Assembly (NCBI RefSeq): GCF_003076635.1
Contig: NZ_QDKG01000002.1
Coordinates: 248,001-312,000, forward strand
Source: Sphingobacterium corticibacter
Lineage (GTDB): Bacteria > Bacteroidota > Bacteroidia > Sphingobacteriales > Sphingobacteriaceae
Length of the DNA stretch: 64,000 bases
Reading direction: 5' to 3'
The position numbers and the translations under genes were made by a program. Below, one piece after another: positions 9,588 through 18,465 of the stretch (its first letter is position 1; every line of letters starts with the position of its first letter). The notes below the pieces were generated by a model that searched no databases, was not told the origin of the DNA, and worked only from the letters and a program-made list of their open reading frames with translations.

Positions 9588-10241
9588 CTACTGTGGGAAT
9601 TGCCACTGCACGTAGTTGATGTTCTTGTCGTCTGCCAAATATTTCTTCTCGTAATAGGTTTTGATGGATAATACCTCGTCTACTAAATCAGACACGTATA
9701 GATCTGTCGTTTCCTTGGTTACCGGCATGTTGGCGGCTGCGATTTGCTCCAATGTATAGGCATAAAAACCATCATTATCGGTTTTGAGATGCATTATCCC
9801 ATCATTTTTCAAAATGATTTTGTATTTCTCTAAGAAACGAGGGCTTGTTAAGCGCTTTTTCTCGCGACTATCTTGAGGTTGAGGATCAGGAAAGGTAATC
9901 CAGATTTCAGAGATCTCATTTTCGGCAAAGTGCTCCAAAATGCTTTCGATCTGAATACGCAAAAAGCCAACATTGTCGATCCCTTCTTCCAAAGCTGTTT
10001 TTGCACCACGCCAGATTCGGTTTCCTTTAAAGTCGACACCAATGAAATTGGTCTGCGGAAAAAGCTTCGCCAAGTTCACGGTATATTCTCCTTTACCGCA
10101 AGCCAATTCTAATATGATCGGCTTATCATTACCAAAAAATTCTTTGGCCCATTGGCCTTTATAATCTTTACCTGCATCTAGCTGTACTACATTTTTGAAT
10201 GTAGCCACCTCTGCAAATCTGCGTAGTTTGTCTTTACCCAT
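9588..10241 (-). CDS. trmB: tRNA (guanine-N7-)-methyltransferase
   Basis: SAM-dependent enzyme forming m7G46 in the tRNA variable loop; 217 residues, normal for the family. ELACGKGEYT is the SAM-binding motif I. The TrmB hallmark is WITFPDPQPQDSREKKRLTS, where the proteobacterial WPDPWxKxRHxKRR is modified. It is transcribed from a promoter region shared with the divergent fcl gene. The stop is adjacent to that of the ABC exporter with no spacer. Confidence 0.93.
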   Translation of the reverse strand: MGKDKLRRFAEVATFKNVVQLDAGKDYKGQWAKEFFGNDKPIILELACGKGEYTVNLAKLFPQTNFIGVDFKGNRIWRGAKTALEEGIDNVGFLRIQIESILEHFAENEISEIWITFPDPQPQDSREKKRLTSPRFLEKYKIILKNDGIMHLKTDNDGFYAYTLEQIAAANMPVTKETTDLYVSDLVDEVLSIKTYYEKKYLADDKNINYVQWQFPQ

Positions 10242-10332
10242 GGTTACTGTTGTGCGTCTTGTTTGCCTGCGAATGAATGCTATTACTAGACAATAATGAC
10301 TAGAGGCTGGTCACCCGACAAGATAACTGGCG

Positions 10333-10352
10333 CAAAAATAACCTTATATTTG
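10333..10352. promoter_or_regulatory. back-to-back -7 elements for trmB and fcl
   Basis: CAAAAATA at 10333-10340 reads TATTTTTG on the minus strand. TATATTTG lies on the plus strand at 10345-10352. Both match TAnnTTTG exactly and only four bases separate them, so the two divergent promoters must overlap physically. Predicted leaders are about 90 nt for trmB and 75 nt for fcl. Confidence 0.55.
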
Positions 10353-10434
10353 TGGTAATACGAATAGCGCAGAAGTATATTCTCAAAAAAAGGATGAAAT
10401 CCTACTTCTGATAAGCGTGAAATAATAAAGTTGA

Positions 10435-11370
10435 ATGGATAAAAAAGCTAAAATATATGTGGCCGGACATCGCGGTATGGTGGGCTCTGCAATACACCGA
10501 AAACTGCAACAATTAGGCTACGAAAATATCTTGACGAGAACTTCCGCTGAATTGGATTTGCGCGATCAAGCGGCAGTTGCAGCCTTTTTTGCGACAGAAA
10601 AACCAGACTTTGTATTTATGGCCGCGGCCAAAGTGGGCGGTATTGTCGCGAATAATACCTATCGGGCAGATTTTATCTATGAGAATTTAGCGATCCAAAA
10701 CAATGTGATTCATCAAGCGCATGTGCACGCAGTGAAAAAGTTGATGTTTCTGGGATCTTCATGTATTTATCCTAAAATGGCACTACAACCATTGAAAGAA
10801 GATGCTTTGTTAACTGGTTTGTTAGAGCCCACAAATGAGCCTTACGCGATTGCGAAGATTGCAGGTATCAAAATGTGTGAAGCGTATCGCGCTCAATACG
10901 GTGACAACTTTATCTCGGTGATGCCGACTAATCTATATGGTTTGAATGATAATTACCATCCCGAAAACTCCCATGTACTGCCGGCATTGATTCGCCGATT
11001 TCACGAAGCCAAAGAGCAACAGTTGGAAGAAGTGGTGATATGGGGCTCGGGTACGCCGATGCGCGAGTTTTTGTATGCCGATGATCTGGCAGAGGCTTGT
11101 GTTTTCTTGATGGATACCTATAGTGAAAGCGGGTTTATTAATGTGGGTGTTGGTGAAGATATTAGCATCAAGGATTTAGCGCAGCTGATCAAACAAATTG
11201 TTGGCTTTGAAGGCGCTTTACGCTATGACAGCAGCAAGCCAGATGGCACACCGCGTAAACTGATGAATGTAGAGAAATTACACAATCTAGGTTGGAAGCA
11301 CAAAATTGAACTGGAAGAGGGAATACGATTGGCGTATCAGGATTTTCAAAATAAGCAAAAAGGGAATTAA
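10435..11370 (+). CDS. fcl: GDP-L-fucose synthase
   Basis: NADPH-dependent epimerase/reductase (311 aa) making GDP-L-fucose from GDP-4-keto-6-deoxy-D-mannose for surface polysaccharides. It is an extended SDR: the Rossmann motif is [10 protein letters not shown] near the N-terminus and the catalytic Tyr137/Lys141 pair sits in [26 protein letters not shown] and [14 protein letters not shown] are specific signatures of this enzyme. GDP-mannose dehydratase (gmd) is not in the window, so the pathway is split. A hairpin terminator follows 67 bases after the stop. Confidence 0.94.
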   Translation: MDKKAKIYVAGHRGMVGSAIHRKLQQLGYENILTRTSAELDLRDQAAVAAFFATEKPDFVFMAAAKVGGIVANNTYRADFIYENLAIQNNVIHQAHVHAVKKLMFLGSSCIYPKMALQPLKEDALLTGLLEPTNEPYAIAKIAGIKMCEAYRAQYGDNFISVMPTNLYGLNDNYHPENSHVLPALIRRFHEAKEQQLEEVVIWGSGTPMREFLYADDLAEACVFLMDTYSESGFINVGVGEDISIKDLAQLIKQIVGFEGALRYDSSKPDGTPRKLMNVEKLHNLGWKHKIELEEGIRLAYQDFQNKQKGN

Positions 11371-11437
11371 TTCTCACCGCGCTATTCGGTCTGAGAACTT
11401 CTTTTCAGCGATAAAGGTTTTTATAGCACAAAAAAAA

Positions 11438-11466
11438 AGCGTTCACTAGATAGTGAACGCTTTTTT
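11438..11466. terminator. bidirectional intrinsic terminator
   Basis: Perfect inverted repeat AGCGTTCACTA / TAGTGAACGCT (11438-11448 and 11451-11461), flanked by an A-run on the left and a T-run on the right. It can terminate both fcl (+) and the minus-strand gene ending at 11493. Confidence 0.88.
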
Positions 11467-11492
11467 GTATCTATTACAAATATTTTAAAAAC

Positions 11493-12029
11493 CTAATAGG
11501 CTTCGCTATCTTTTGGGATTCCGTATTTATTACCTTCCACCGCTTCTTCTGCCGTGATTTCGCCTTGTACTAAATTCGCTTTCTTAGTTTTCTTCTTCGG
11601 GCGAATAAAGCTAGCGATGCCGGAGACAGCGTTGGATATGCTATTTTGATTCACCTGTGCAACTGCTGTTTCGGATGCGACGGTGACCACTGCTTTTTTG
11701 AACCAACCTGCATCTTTCAGCAATGTGCGATTAAGCACTAATGGTGTTGCTAAGCGCAAAACTTTCGTAATCCAATCGGATTTACCCGTGCTCTTTCCAC
11801 TGTTGGCAGAGATAGATGATACGACGTCGCGTACACGATTTACCCCTGGTACGTGTGCCGTAATCATATTAACGAATCGAATTGGAGCTTCAACCTTATG
11901 TTTCAGCAGCTTGTACTGCGTACCGAAGTATAACTCCTGCTCATCACGAAGGACACTGATACGATCGATCTCGTTCAACAGATCATTTACGTTAGCTATC
12001 TTACTTCTCAACTGTTTGTTCGTGTTCAT
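11493..12029 (-). CDS. conserved hypothetical protein in the YtxH/holin-like cassette
   Basis: A 178-residue protein I do not recognise. It has a basic, helical N-terminal half and no signal peptide. Two short moderately hydrophobic stretches (around RLATPLVLNRTL and KAVVTVASETAVAQV) could be amphipathic or weakly membrane-associated. A lysine-rich patch PKKKTKK precedes an acidic C-terminus. The start ATG lies inside the 3' end of the holin-like gene (29-base overlap, different frame), so the two are translated as a unit. A role in the cell envelope is suggested only by the neighbours. Confidence 0.75.
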   Translation of the reverse strand: MNTNKQLRSKIANVNDLLNEIDRISVLRDEQELYFGTQYKLLKHKVEAPIRFVNMITAHVPGVNRVRDVVSSISANSGKSTGKSDWITKVLRLATPLVLNRTLLKDAGWFKKAVVTVASETAVAQVNQNSISNAVSGIASFIRPKKKTKKANLVQGEITAEEAVEGNKYGIPKDSEAY

Positions 12030-12483
12030 CTTCTATGATTTCTATTTCTTCCTTAATCTTAGCGGCAGCTTCTTCCGCCTTTGCTGCCTTTTTGCGTAGT
12101 CTGCTCAAGCGATCTTCTTCCAAATGATCGTCTTCCTCATGCCATTTGCCCAATACCTTACGAATGGTTAAATCCATCAAAAGCAGCTCAAGTTTACCTT
12201 TTGTTACGTTGATAATCACAATAATAAGCGCAAAGGCGATACCGGCGGCCAAAAAGCCTAGTGCATAGTTATTAAAAAGCTGGCCGAGATAAAAAGCTAG
12301 TGCCATTGCCAGAAAAAACACCACCAATAGCATGAGTAAAATCTTACTAACGTCTAATATTAGCGATGCTAAAATTCTAGAACCACGTGCGATCGAACGC
12401 AATTTGACCAATTCAATTTGCGTATCGATATACTCTTTTAATTTATTGAATGACCCAGAAAATGAAAATTTTTGATCCATCAT
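12001..12483 (-). CDS. holin-like membrane protein (Phage_holin_3_6 / Holin-X type)
   Basis: 160 residues. A basic N-terminal segment with KLKEYIDTQIELVKL is followed by two long membrane helices, about residues 42-72 (ILLMLLVVFFLAMALAFYLG) and 76-98. The C-terminal tail from about 120 is a highly charged coiled coil rich in E and K. This layout matches the Phage_holin_3_6 family, widespread in bacterial chromosomes outside prophages and often beside YtxH-type genes. There is no phage gene nearby, so a lysis role is unlikely; the function is unknown. A second ATG one codon downstream is equally possible. Confidence 0.75.
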   Translation of the reverse strand: MMDQKFSFSGSFNKLKEYIDTQIELVKLRSIARGSRILASLILDVSKILLMLLVVFFLAMALAFYLGQLFNNYALGFLAAGIAFALIIVIINVTKGKLELLLMDLTIRKVLGKWHEEDDHLEEDRLSRLRKKAAKAEEAAAKIKEEIEIIEDEHEQTVEK

Positions 12484-12589
12484 GCAAATATGGGTTTGGA
12501 GGAATCTGTCTATCCAATTTATATCGGCGAAGACTCCCCTAACTTGTGTTAATAAATATGCCTATGCTCATAGCATAGATGAGTGCAGG

Positions 12590-12859
12590 TTACGCGTGCT
12601 CTTCGATCTCTTCGTCGATCACCGCTTCTGCTCTTGCTGCTTTCGATTTCAATGAAGCAACTAGCTTTTCGCGTAGATCACTTAATTGATCCAATTGTTC
12701 TTCCGCGCGTTCTTTAATGGCATCACCCAAATCTGCTAGCGATTCATTAAGCTTGTCACGAGTCTCTGATCCTTTTTCCGGTGCAAATAATACACCTAAT
12801 ACTGTTCCTGCTGCCAAACCTGTTAACAATGCTGTTAAAACTTTTCCGCTATAATTCAT
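12590..12859 (-). CDS. YtxH-domain small membrane protein
   Basis: An 89-residue protein with one N-terminal membrane helix (about 7-26) ending in [11 protein letters not shown], the signature of YtxH proteins. An amphipathic, strongly charged helical tail follows. YtxH members are general-stress or envelope-associated proteins of unknown mechanism in many bacteria. It is the first gene of a minus-strand trio with the holin-like gene (106 bases downstream) and the unknown protein. A small inverted repeat CTATGC/GCATAG (12562-12578) lies in the gap without a convincing T-run. Confidence 0.82.
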   Translation of the reverse strand: MNYSGKVLTALLTGLAAGTVLGVLFAPEKGSETRDKLNESLADLGDAIKERAEEQLDQLSDLREKLVASLKSKAARAEAVIDEEIEEHA

Positions 12860-13046
12860 GTGTAAAAATATTAAAATGTGACAATTGTGATGATTGACTT
12901 ACTAAAATAACACCAAAGAATACAAAGTGTTTGTATTAATTGAATCCAAAACCTCAACATATTGTTTTAAGAAAATTATTTTATCTAAACAAACAATACT
13001 ATCTTTATTAACTCTAAACAATGCTGTCCTATAAATATACCGAATT

Positions 13047-14585
13047 ATGCTCGTAAAAACGCACGCAAGCTCCTGTTATGGCATTGATGCTACTGCTATT
13101 GGGGTCGAAGTAAATATAACCACAGGCACGAAATACTATATTGTCGGTTTACCCGATAACGCTGTACGGGAAAGTTTACAGCGTGTTGAAAGTGCGATCA
13201 TGGCCGTAGGCTTTCGCATGCCTCGGCAAAAGATCGTTATTAATCTATTTCCAGCCGATATCAGGAAGGAAGGTTCGTCTTACGATCTTTCTATTGCGGT
13301 AGCGATTCTTGCTGCATCGAATCAAATACGACCTATCAATCTCCACGAATACATCATTATCGGCGAATTATCCTTAGATGGCTCGCTTCAGGCGATTCGC
13401 GGTGCTTTACCGATTGCCTTGCAAGCCAAGAAAGATGGATTTCGCGGACTTATTCTTCCTGAAGCCAATGCTCCTGAAGCTGCTGTGGTCGACGGACTGG
13501 AAGTGTTTGGCGTAAAACACCTGCGTCAGGTCATCCATCATTTGGAGGAAAAGGAGAAAATCCCGCCTTTACAAATTGATATTCAAGCGCAGTTCGCAAA
13601 GCAATTGGACGCACACGAGGTGGATTTTGCCGACGTGCAAGGACAAGAGAATATCAAAAGAGCGATGGAAATTGCGGCAGCTGGCGGACACAATCTCATT
13701 CTCATCGGCCCACCGGGAGCCGGCAAAACCATGTTGGCAAAACGATTGTCGACCATTTTGCCGCCACTCACATTGGAAGAATCGTTGGAAACTACCAAGA
13801 TTCATTCTGTAGCAGGACAATTAAATACCAAAGATGCGATCCTGACCATTCGGCCATTCCGAGCACCACACCATACCATATCCAATATTGCACTGGTTGG
13901 CGGAGGCACCAACCCTCAACCTGGCGAGATATCTTTGGCGCATAATGGTGTGCTATTTTTAGATGAATTGCCCGAATTCAAACGCAACGTACTGGAGGTG
14001 ATGCGGCAACCGCTGGAAGCGCGCAACATCACGATCTCTCGCGCAAAATTTACCGTGGATTATCCTGCGAGCTTTATGCTCATCGCTTCAATGAACCCCT
14101 GCCCTTGCGGCTATTATAATCATCCAGAGAAAAGTTGCACGTGCAGCAGCCAAACCGTACAACGGTATTTGAGCAAGGTGTCTGGCCCACTCATGGATCG
14201 GATTGACCTTCACGTCGAGGTAACGCCCGTTGCTTTCAAAGAGCTGAGCGCGCAAAAAACTAGTGAGAAAAGTACAGCCGTTCGCCAACGTGTCGTATTG
14301 GCTAGAGAAAGACAAGCTATGCGGTTTACCAAACATCAGAACACATACAGCAATGCGCAGATGAGTCCAGCATTAGTACGTAAGATGTGTCGATTAGATG
14401 AAAGTAGTCAACAGTTACTCAAATCTGCCATGGAACGCTTGGGGTTGTCTGCGCGAGCATATGATCGCATTTTGAAAGTGGCACGTACGATCGCAGATAT
14501 GGATGCCAGTGATGATATCCAAGTGCAGCACATTGCAGAAGCGATCCAATACCGAAGCTTAGATAAAGCGAATTGGGCGAACTAA
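13047..14585 (+). CDS. comM: YifB/ComM-family Mg-chelatase-like AAA+ ATPase
   Basis: A 512-residue protein with the ComM layout: an N-terminal Lon-like beta domain (about 1-170), an AAA+ module with Walker A GPPGAGKT near residue 221 and Walker B VLFLDELPEF, and a C-terminal Mg-chelatase helical region. The cysteine-rich insert CPCGYYNHPEKSCTC is characteristic. ComM is a hexameric DNA helicase that promotes branch migration during natural transformation in Vibrio and other bacteria; other competence genes are not seen here. The stop overlaps that of the convergent rhomboid gene by four bases. Confidence 0.93.
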   Translation: MLVKTHASSCYGIDATAIGVEVNITTGTKYYIVGLPDNAVRESLQRVESAIMAVGFRMPRQKIVINLFPADIRKEGSSYDLSIAVAILAASNQIRPINLHEYIIIGELSLDGSLQAIRGALPIALQAKKDGFRGLILPEANAPEAAVVDGLEVFGVKHLRQVIHHLEEKEKIPPLQIDIQAQFAKQLDAHEVDFADVQGQENIKRAMEIAAAGGHNLILIGPPGAGKTMLAKRLSTILPPLTLEESLETTKIHSVAGQLNTKDAILTIRPFRAPHHTISNIALVGGGTNPQPGEISLAHNGVLFLDELPEFKRNVLEVMRQPLEARNITISRAKFTVDYPASFMLIASMNPCPCGYYNHPEKSCTCSSQTVQRYLSKVSGPLMDRIDLHVEVTPVAFKELSAQKTSEKSTAVRQRVVLARERQAMRFTKHQNTYSNAQMSPALVRKMCRLDESSQQLLKSAMERLGLSARAYDRILKVARTIADMDASDDIQVQHIAEAIQYRSLDKANWAN

Positions 14586-15217
14586 AAACCGAATTGCTCG
14601 GCAAAATGCCTGAAAATCCAAGGGTACAATAACAAGGTGACCAGTATTCCCGTTAATGCGCCGTAGAGATGCGCATCGTGATTGATGCCATCACGTGCAT
14701 TTTTGGAAGCCCAGATGCAATAACCTAAATACAGAAAGCCGAACACAAAAGCGGGAATCGGAATAGCCATAAACAGGTAAAGCATGGTGCGCGGATAGAA
14801 AAGGATAAAACTAAATAACACGGCACTAATAGCTCCAGAAGCACCTAAGCTATGGTAGTTATAATTGTCCTTTTGCTGCATGATCGTAGGGATATCGCTT
14901 AGAACTAACGCCACTACGTATAAACCTGCAAAATAGATGTGTCCGATAGGGCCACTTTGCACAACTAAAAGGCTTTCCAATGCAAAGCCAAAGAAGTAAA
15001 AAGTTAGCATATTGAAGATCAGATGCGTCCAATCTTTGTGAATCAGCCCACTAGTAATTACCATTGGCCACTTGCTGCGATCGCGATATACGGTATAAGG
15101 ATGCAACATCATCCGCCCATATATTTGTGGATTTGAAAACGCATAAATACTCAAACCAACGGTAAGCGCAAAGATAATGCTCGCAACAGGCGTGTTGATG
15201 ATATAATCTGATAACAT
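14582..15217 (-). CDS. rhomboid-family intramembrane serine protease
   Basis: 211 residues with about six hydrophobic membrane segments. The catalytic Ser lies in LGASGAISAVLF (GxSG) and the catalytic His in NHDAHLYGALTG near the C-terminus. HLIFNMLTFYFFG supplies the conserved His-Asn region of the oxyanion site. Rhomboids cleave membrane-anchored substrates; the target here is unknown. It starts four bases after the LUD gene stop and is almost certainly co-transcribed with it. Confidence 0.93.
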   Translation of the reverse strand: MLSDYIINTPVASIIFALTVGLSIYAFSNPQIYGRMMLHPYTVYRDRSKWPMVITSGLIHKDWTHLIFNMLTFYFFGFALESLLVVQSGPIGHIYFAGLYVVALVLSDIPTIMQQKDNYNYHSLGASGAISAVLFSFILFYPRTMLYLFMAIPIPAFVFGFLYLGYCIWASKNARDGINHDAHLYGALTGILVTLLLYPWIFRHFAEQFGF

Positions 15218-15221
15218 ATTT

Positions 15222-15869
15222 TTAAAATCTATCTTCTGTCAAAAAAACATAGCACTGCTCAGGGCCGTGCCCTCCATCCATAGCAGTATAACCGATCGCA
15301 TTGCTGGCACTTGGTCCCGTAATCGTAGTGAGCATCGAAGGTATTTCATTCGGATAACGATCTTGCACTTTTTTGTAGGCGTGCTTGAGATCCATCACCA
15401 ACTGTGAAGCCGTGGCAAAAACGATGTGCACTGGCGCAAATATGCTCAACCTACGACCCGAAGGGCTAGCATTTGATAGCAATACGCTACCCGTTCTGGC
15501 GATCAGCGATTCGCAAGAGGTAATACCGATTTCCACTTGATCTAAATCTTGATCAGAGCGCAAGCACGGAAAACCATACTGATCCAACAAACTTTGCAGC
15601 TGCGGCTCCCAAACGGCAATCTTAGTTAACTGCAACTTCTCAACTAGCACGACCAAGTTTTCGATCAGATCTACCTCGCCATCACAGTAGATGAAGTGCC
15701 CACCTGCTGCCGTAAATTCATGCGCAAAAGTGACATCCAATGCTTCTTCTTCATCGGCGTACAAAGGCGTATCTTCAAAATCAGGGTATGGATTGTCCCG
15801 TTTATGGAGCAATGCTTGTCTGATTTGTTTCAGCATCTTTTCTTTGGCGGTGGTGTTTCGGATATTCAT
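15222..15869 (-). CDS. LUD-domain protein, LutC/YkgG-like
   Basis: A 215-residue LUD (DUF162) protein. GITSCESLIARTGSVLLSN is the LutC-type core, where an acidic-residue/TGS motif binds the substrate region, and TTITGPSASN is the conserved C-terminal element. LutC homologues act with LutA and LutB in L-lactate oxidation, but neither partner is present here, so the role of this stand-alone copy is uncertain. It appears to have its own promoter inside the terminator hairpin that ends the ftsH transcript. Confidence 0.88.
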   Translation of the reverse strand: MNIRNTTAKEKMLKQIRQALLHKRDNPYPDFEDTPLYADEEEALDVTFAHEFTAAGGHFIYCDGEVDLIENLVVLVEKLQLTKIAVWEPQLQSLLDQYGFPCLRSDQDLDQVEIGITSCESLIARTGSVLLSNASPSGRRLSIFAPVHIVFATASQLVMDLKHAYKKVQDRYPNEIPSMLTTITGPSASNAIGYTAMDGGHGPEQCYVFLTEDRF

Positions 15870-15876
15870 AGTAAAA

Positions 15877-15907
15877 AAGGTGCAGCAAAGTTATTCGGCT
15901 GCACCTT
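15877..15907 (-). terminator. intrinsic terminator after ftsH with a promoter element in its loop
   Basis: Inverted repeat AAGGTGCAGC (15877-15886) and GCTGCACCTT (15898-15907), read on the minus strand as a 10-bp hairpin followed by a T6 run: a good terminator for ftsH. On the minus strand, TAACTTTG (complement of 15886-15893), an exact TAnnTTTG -7 element, occupies the loop. It would start transcription just before the LUD ATG at 15869. Confidence 0.75.
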
Positions 15908-15937
15908 CCATTTTATATGTGAACGTTTTTTATACTT

Positions 15938-18013
15938 CTATTCTTTTACAGAATCACTAGTTTCAGGTTGATCGCCTTCCACTATGTCATCCTGAATTGG
16001 CGGAAGCTGCAAGTCGGTCTGTGGCACGCCACCACCGTCTACTCCGCCATTCACAAATTCTTCGTAGGTAGTTTTGTTCGCAAAAGGTCTTTTCCCTAAT
16101 AATTCTTCTAAATCGGATTGGAATAAGATCTCCTTTTCTAACAATTTCTCAGCAACTGCCACTAAGCCTTCTTGCTTATCCAACAGCAATTGACGCGTGC
16201 GCTCGTATACCGTCGAGATAATGGTGCGCACCTCGACGTCAATTAATTCGGCCGTCTGATCAGAATATGGTTTCTGGAATTGTGCGTCGCCAGATGCATC
16301 TCGGAAAGACACATTGCCCACTTTATCATTCATACCATATACAGCAACCATTGCATAAGCCAATTGGGTAATACGCTCTAAATCGTTTTGTGCACCCGTA
16401 CTGATTCTTCCAAACGTGATATCTTCTGCTACACGACCACCTAAAGTCATGGACATACTATCTACTAATTGTTCCGTTGTATACAAGAACTGCTCTTTTG
16501 GCAAATATTGCGCATAGCCTAATGCGGCAACACCACGTGGTACTATGGATACTTTCACCAACGGATCGGCATGCTCCAAAAACCAGCCTGCAATAGCGTG
16601 ACCCGCCTCGTGGTAAGCCACAATCTTCTTCTCTTCTGGAGAGATGATTTTATTTTTCTTTTCTAAACCACCAATCACGCGATCGATCGCATCTTGAAAA
16701 TCTTGCATATCAATCGCTGGCTTATTTTTACGTGCCGCGATCAAAGCTGCTTCATTACATACGTTGGCGATCTCGGCACCCGCAAAACCTGGTGTTTGTG
16801 CAGAAAGCTTTTTCGCATCAACTTCTTCCGCCAATTTCAACGGCTTCAAGTGTACTTTGAAGATATGCTCACGACCGATTAAATCTGGTTTATCAATGGA
16901 GATTTGACGGTCAAAACGTCCTGGACGCAGTAATGCCTGATCTAATACGTCCAGTCTATTTGTCGCAGCCAAGATAATAACGCCGACATTGGTACCAAAA
17001 CCATCCATCTCGACCAGAAGTTGGTTCAAGGTGTTTTCACGCTCATCATTACCACCCATTACGGAGTTTTTACCACGAGCACGACCGATCGCGTCAATCT
17101 CATCAATGAAGATAATACACGGTGCTTTTTCTTTCGCTTGCTTGAATAAGTCACGCACACGCGACGCACCCACACCAACAAACATTTCGACGAAGTCGGA
17201 ACCCGAAAGCGAGAAGAATGGCACTTGCGCTTCACCAGCAACTGCTTTAGCCAATAGAGTTTTACCTGTTCCCGGAGGGCCTACAAGCAACGCTCCTTTC
17301 GGAATTTTACCACCTAGATCGGTATATTTTTTCGGATTTTTCAGGAAATCTACGATTTCCATCACTTCCGTTTTTGCTTCTTCTAAGCCAGCTACATCAT
17401 TAAAGGTGATGTTGATCTGCGATTCTTTATCAAAAAGCTGCGCTTTGGATTTACCGATGTTAAACAGCTGTCCGCCACCGCCAGCACCGCCGCCACTCAT
17501 CCGACGCATCAAGAACATCCAGAGTGCGACCAAAATAACCAATGGCAAGATGAAAGATACTAACCAACCCGCCCAAGGATTGGAACGGTCTTCATAGTTG
17601 ACCGATACTTCAGCATGATCGGCAGCTAAGCTATCTTGTGACACCTTTAACTTGGATTCTAATATCTCGGCAGAAGGTTCGGTAAACAAATATTGCGGAC
17701 CTACATTTGGAGACAGGGCTAATGCATTGTCTCTCGGCGCCACGTCTTTGTATTTGTCATCTTCTTTTAGCTTGTCTTTTTTGATATAGACTTCTACTTC
17801 CAGAAGATCATTATTCTTGTAGGCTACCAAGCGATCGACATCACCCGGAATCAACATTTTCGTTTCAAACTCTCTATAAGTGATCCGCTTCGAAGGCTCG
17901 GAACGGAAGAAATACTGTAAGCCTATAAAACCAATAATCATGGCAATCCATATCCAGATCATACTGAATCTTGGTGGCACCGGAGTAATCTTTTTATTTG
18001 GTATTTTCTTCAT
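15938..18013 (-). CDS. ftsH: ATP-dependent zinc metalloprotease FtsH
   Basis: A 691-residue membrane-anchored AAA+ protease that degrades misfolded and short-lived membrane and cytoplasmic proteins as a hexamer. An N-terminal membrane helix (about 17-37) and a second one (about 145-168, ending MRRMSGGG) flank a periplasmic domain. The AAA domain has Walker A GPPGTGKT (near 248), Walker [12 protein letters not shown] and the pore-loop FVEMFVGVG. The zinc site is HEAGH near residue 467. It follows rsfS by 32 bases and is probably in one transcript with it. Confidence 0.98.
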   Translation of the reverse strand: MKKIPNKKITPVPPRFSMIWIWIAMIIGFIGLQYFFRSEPSKRITYREFETKMLIPGDVDRLVAYKNNDLLEVEVYIKKDKLKEDDKYKDVAPRDNALALSPNVGPQYLFTEPSAEILESKLKVSQDSLAADHAEVSVNYEDRSNPWAGWLVSFILPLVILVALWMFLMRRMSGGGAGGGGQLFNIGKSKAQLFDKESQINITFNDVAGLEEAKTEVMEIVDFLKNPKKYTDLGGKIPKGALLVGPPGTGKTLLAKAVAGEAQVPFFSLSGSDFVEMFVGVGASRVRDLFKQAKEKAPCIIFIDEIDAIGRARGKNSVMGGNDERENTLNQLLVEMDGFGTNVGVIILAATNRLDVLDQALLRPGRFDRQISIDKPDLIGREHIFKVHLKPLKLAEEVDAKKLSAQTPGFAGAEIANVCNEAALIAARKNKPAIDMQDFQDAIDRVIGGLEKKNKIISPEEKKIVAYHEAGHAIAGWFLEHADPLVKVSIVPRGVAALGYAQYLPKEQFLYTTEQLVDSMSMTLGGRVAEDITFGRISTGAQNDLERITQLAYAMVAVYGMNDKVGNVSFRDASGDAQFQKPYSDQTAELIDVEVRTIISTVYERTRQLLLDKQEGLVAVAEKLLEKEILFQSDLEELLGKRPFANKTTYEEFVNGGVDGGGVPQTDLQLPPIQDDIVEGDQPETSDSVKE

Positions 18014-18045
18014 TTTCTACATTGATAGATGAGACATTCGTCTCG

Positions 18046-18420
18046 TTAGGCACTCTGATAGGCTTGGGTGACGGCATCACCCCAAAGATCTTCGATTCCA
18101 TAATGGTTACGTTTTTCCGTTTTGAAAATATGCACCACCACATCGATAAAATCCAACAAAATCCATTCGCCATTTCCTTGGCCTTCTTTATGCCACGGGT
18201 CTTGGCCTAAAGCTTTATATACTTCCTGCTCGACACTGTTGGCGATAGCATTGACCTGTACATTGGAGTCGGCATGGCAAATCACAAAATAATCCGAAAC
18301 AGATCCATTCACTTCACGCATATCCAAACGCACAATCTCATTTCCCTTTTTCTCCTGCATCCCCAACACGACTATCTCTGCCAGATTTTCTGATGACAAT
18401 AACTTTTTGTCTTTACTCAT
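18046..18420 (-). CDS. rsfS: ribosome silencing factor
   Basis: A 124-residue RsfS/Iojap protein, which binds ribosomal protein uL14 on the 50S subunit and blocks joining with 30S during starvation. VRLDMREVNGSVSDYFVICHADSNVQVNAIANSV is summarised here by its conserved DYFVIC and the downstream WILLDFIDVVVHIF. It is the first gene of the minus-strand rsfS-ftsH unit and divergent from birA. Confidence 0.94.
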   Translation of the reverse strand: MSKDKKLLSSENLAEIVVLGMQEKKGNEIVRLDMREVNGSVSDYFVICHADSNVQVNAIANSVEQEVYKALGQDPWHKEGQGNGEWILLDFIDVVVHIFKTEKRNHYGIEDLWGDAVTQAYQSA

Positions 18421-18432
18421 TAAAAAATATTC

Positions 18433-18440
18433 TATTTTTG
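18433..18440 (+). promoter_or_regulatory. -7 promoter element TATTTTTG for birA
   Basis: Exact TAnnTTTG match 26 bases before the TTG start of birA. A TTTG at 18406-18409 lies 23 nt upstream, slightly longer than the usual -33 spacing. Confidence 0.5.
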
Positions 18441-18465
18441 GTGTGAGTCACTCATCTTTATTCCT

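Noticed and set aside
12001-12483. Prophage remnant suggested by a holin-like gene
   Set aside because: No other phage gene, integrase or attachment repeat; the family is common outside phages and sits with a YtxH gene.
16989-17597. 202-codon open frame on the plus strand
   Set aside because: Antisense to the conserved AAA core of ftsH; composition is that of a shadow frame and it has no family signature.
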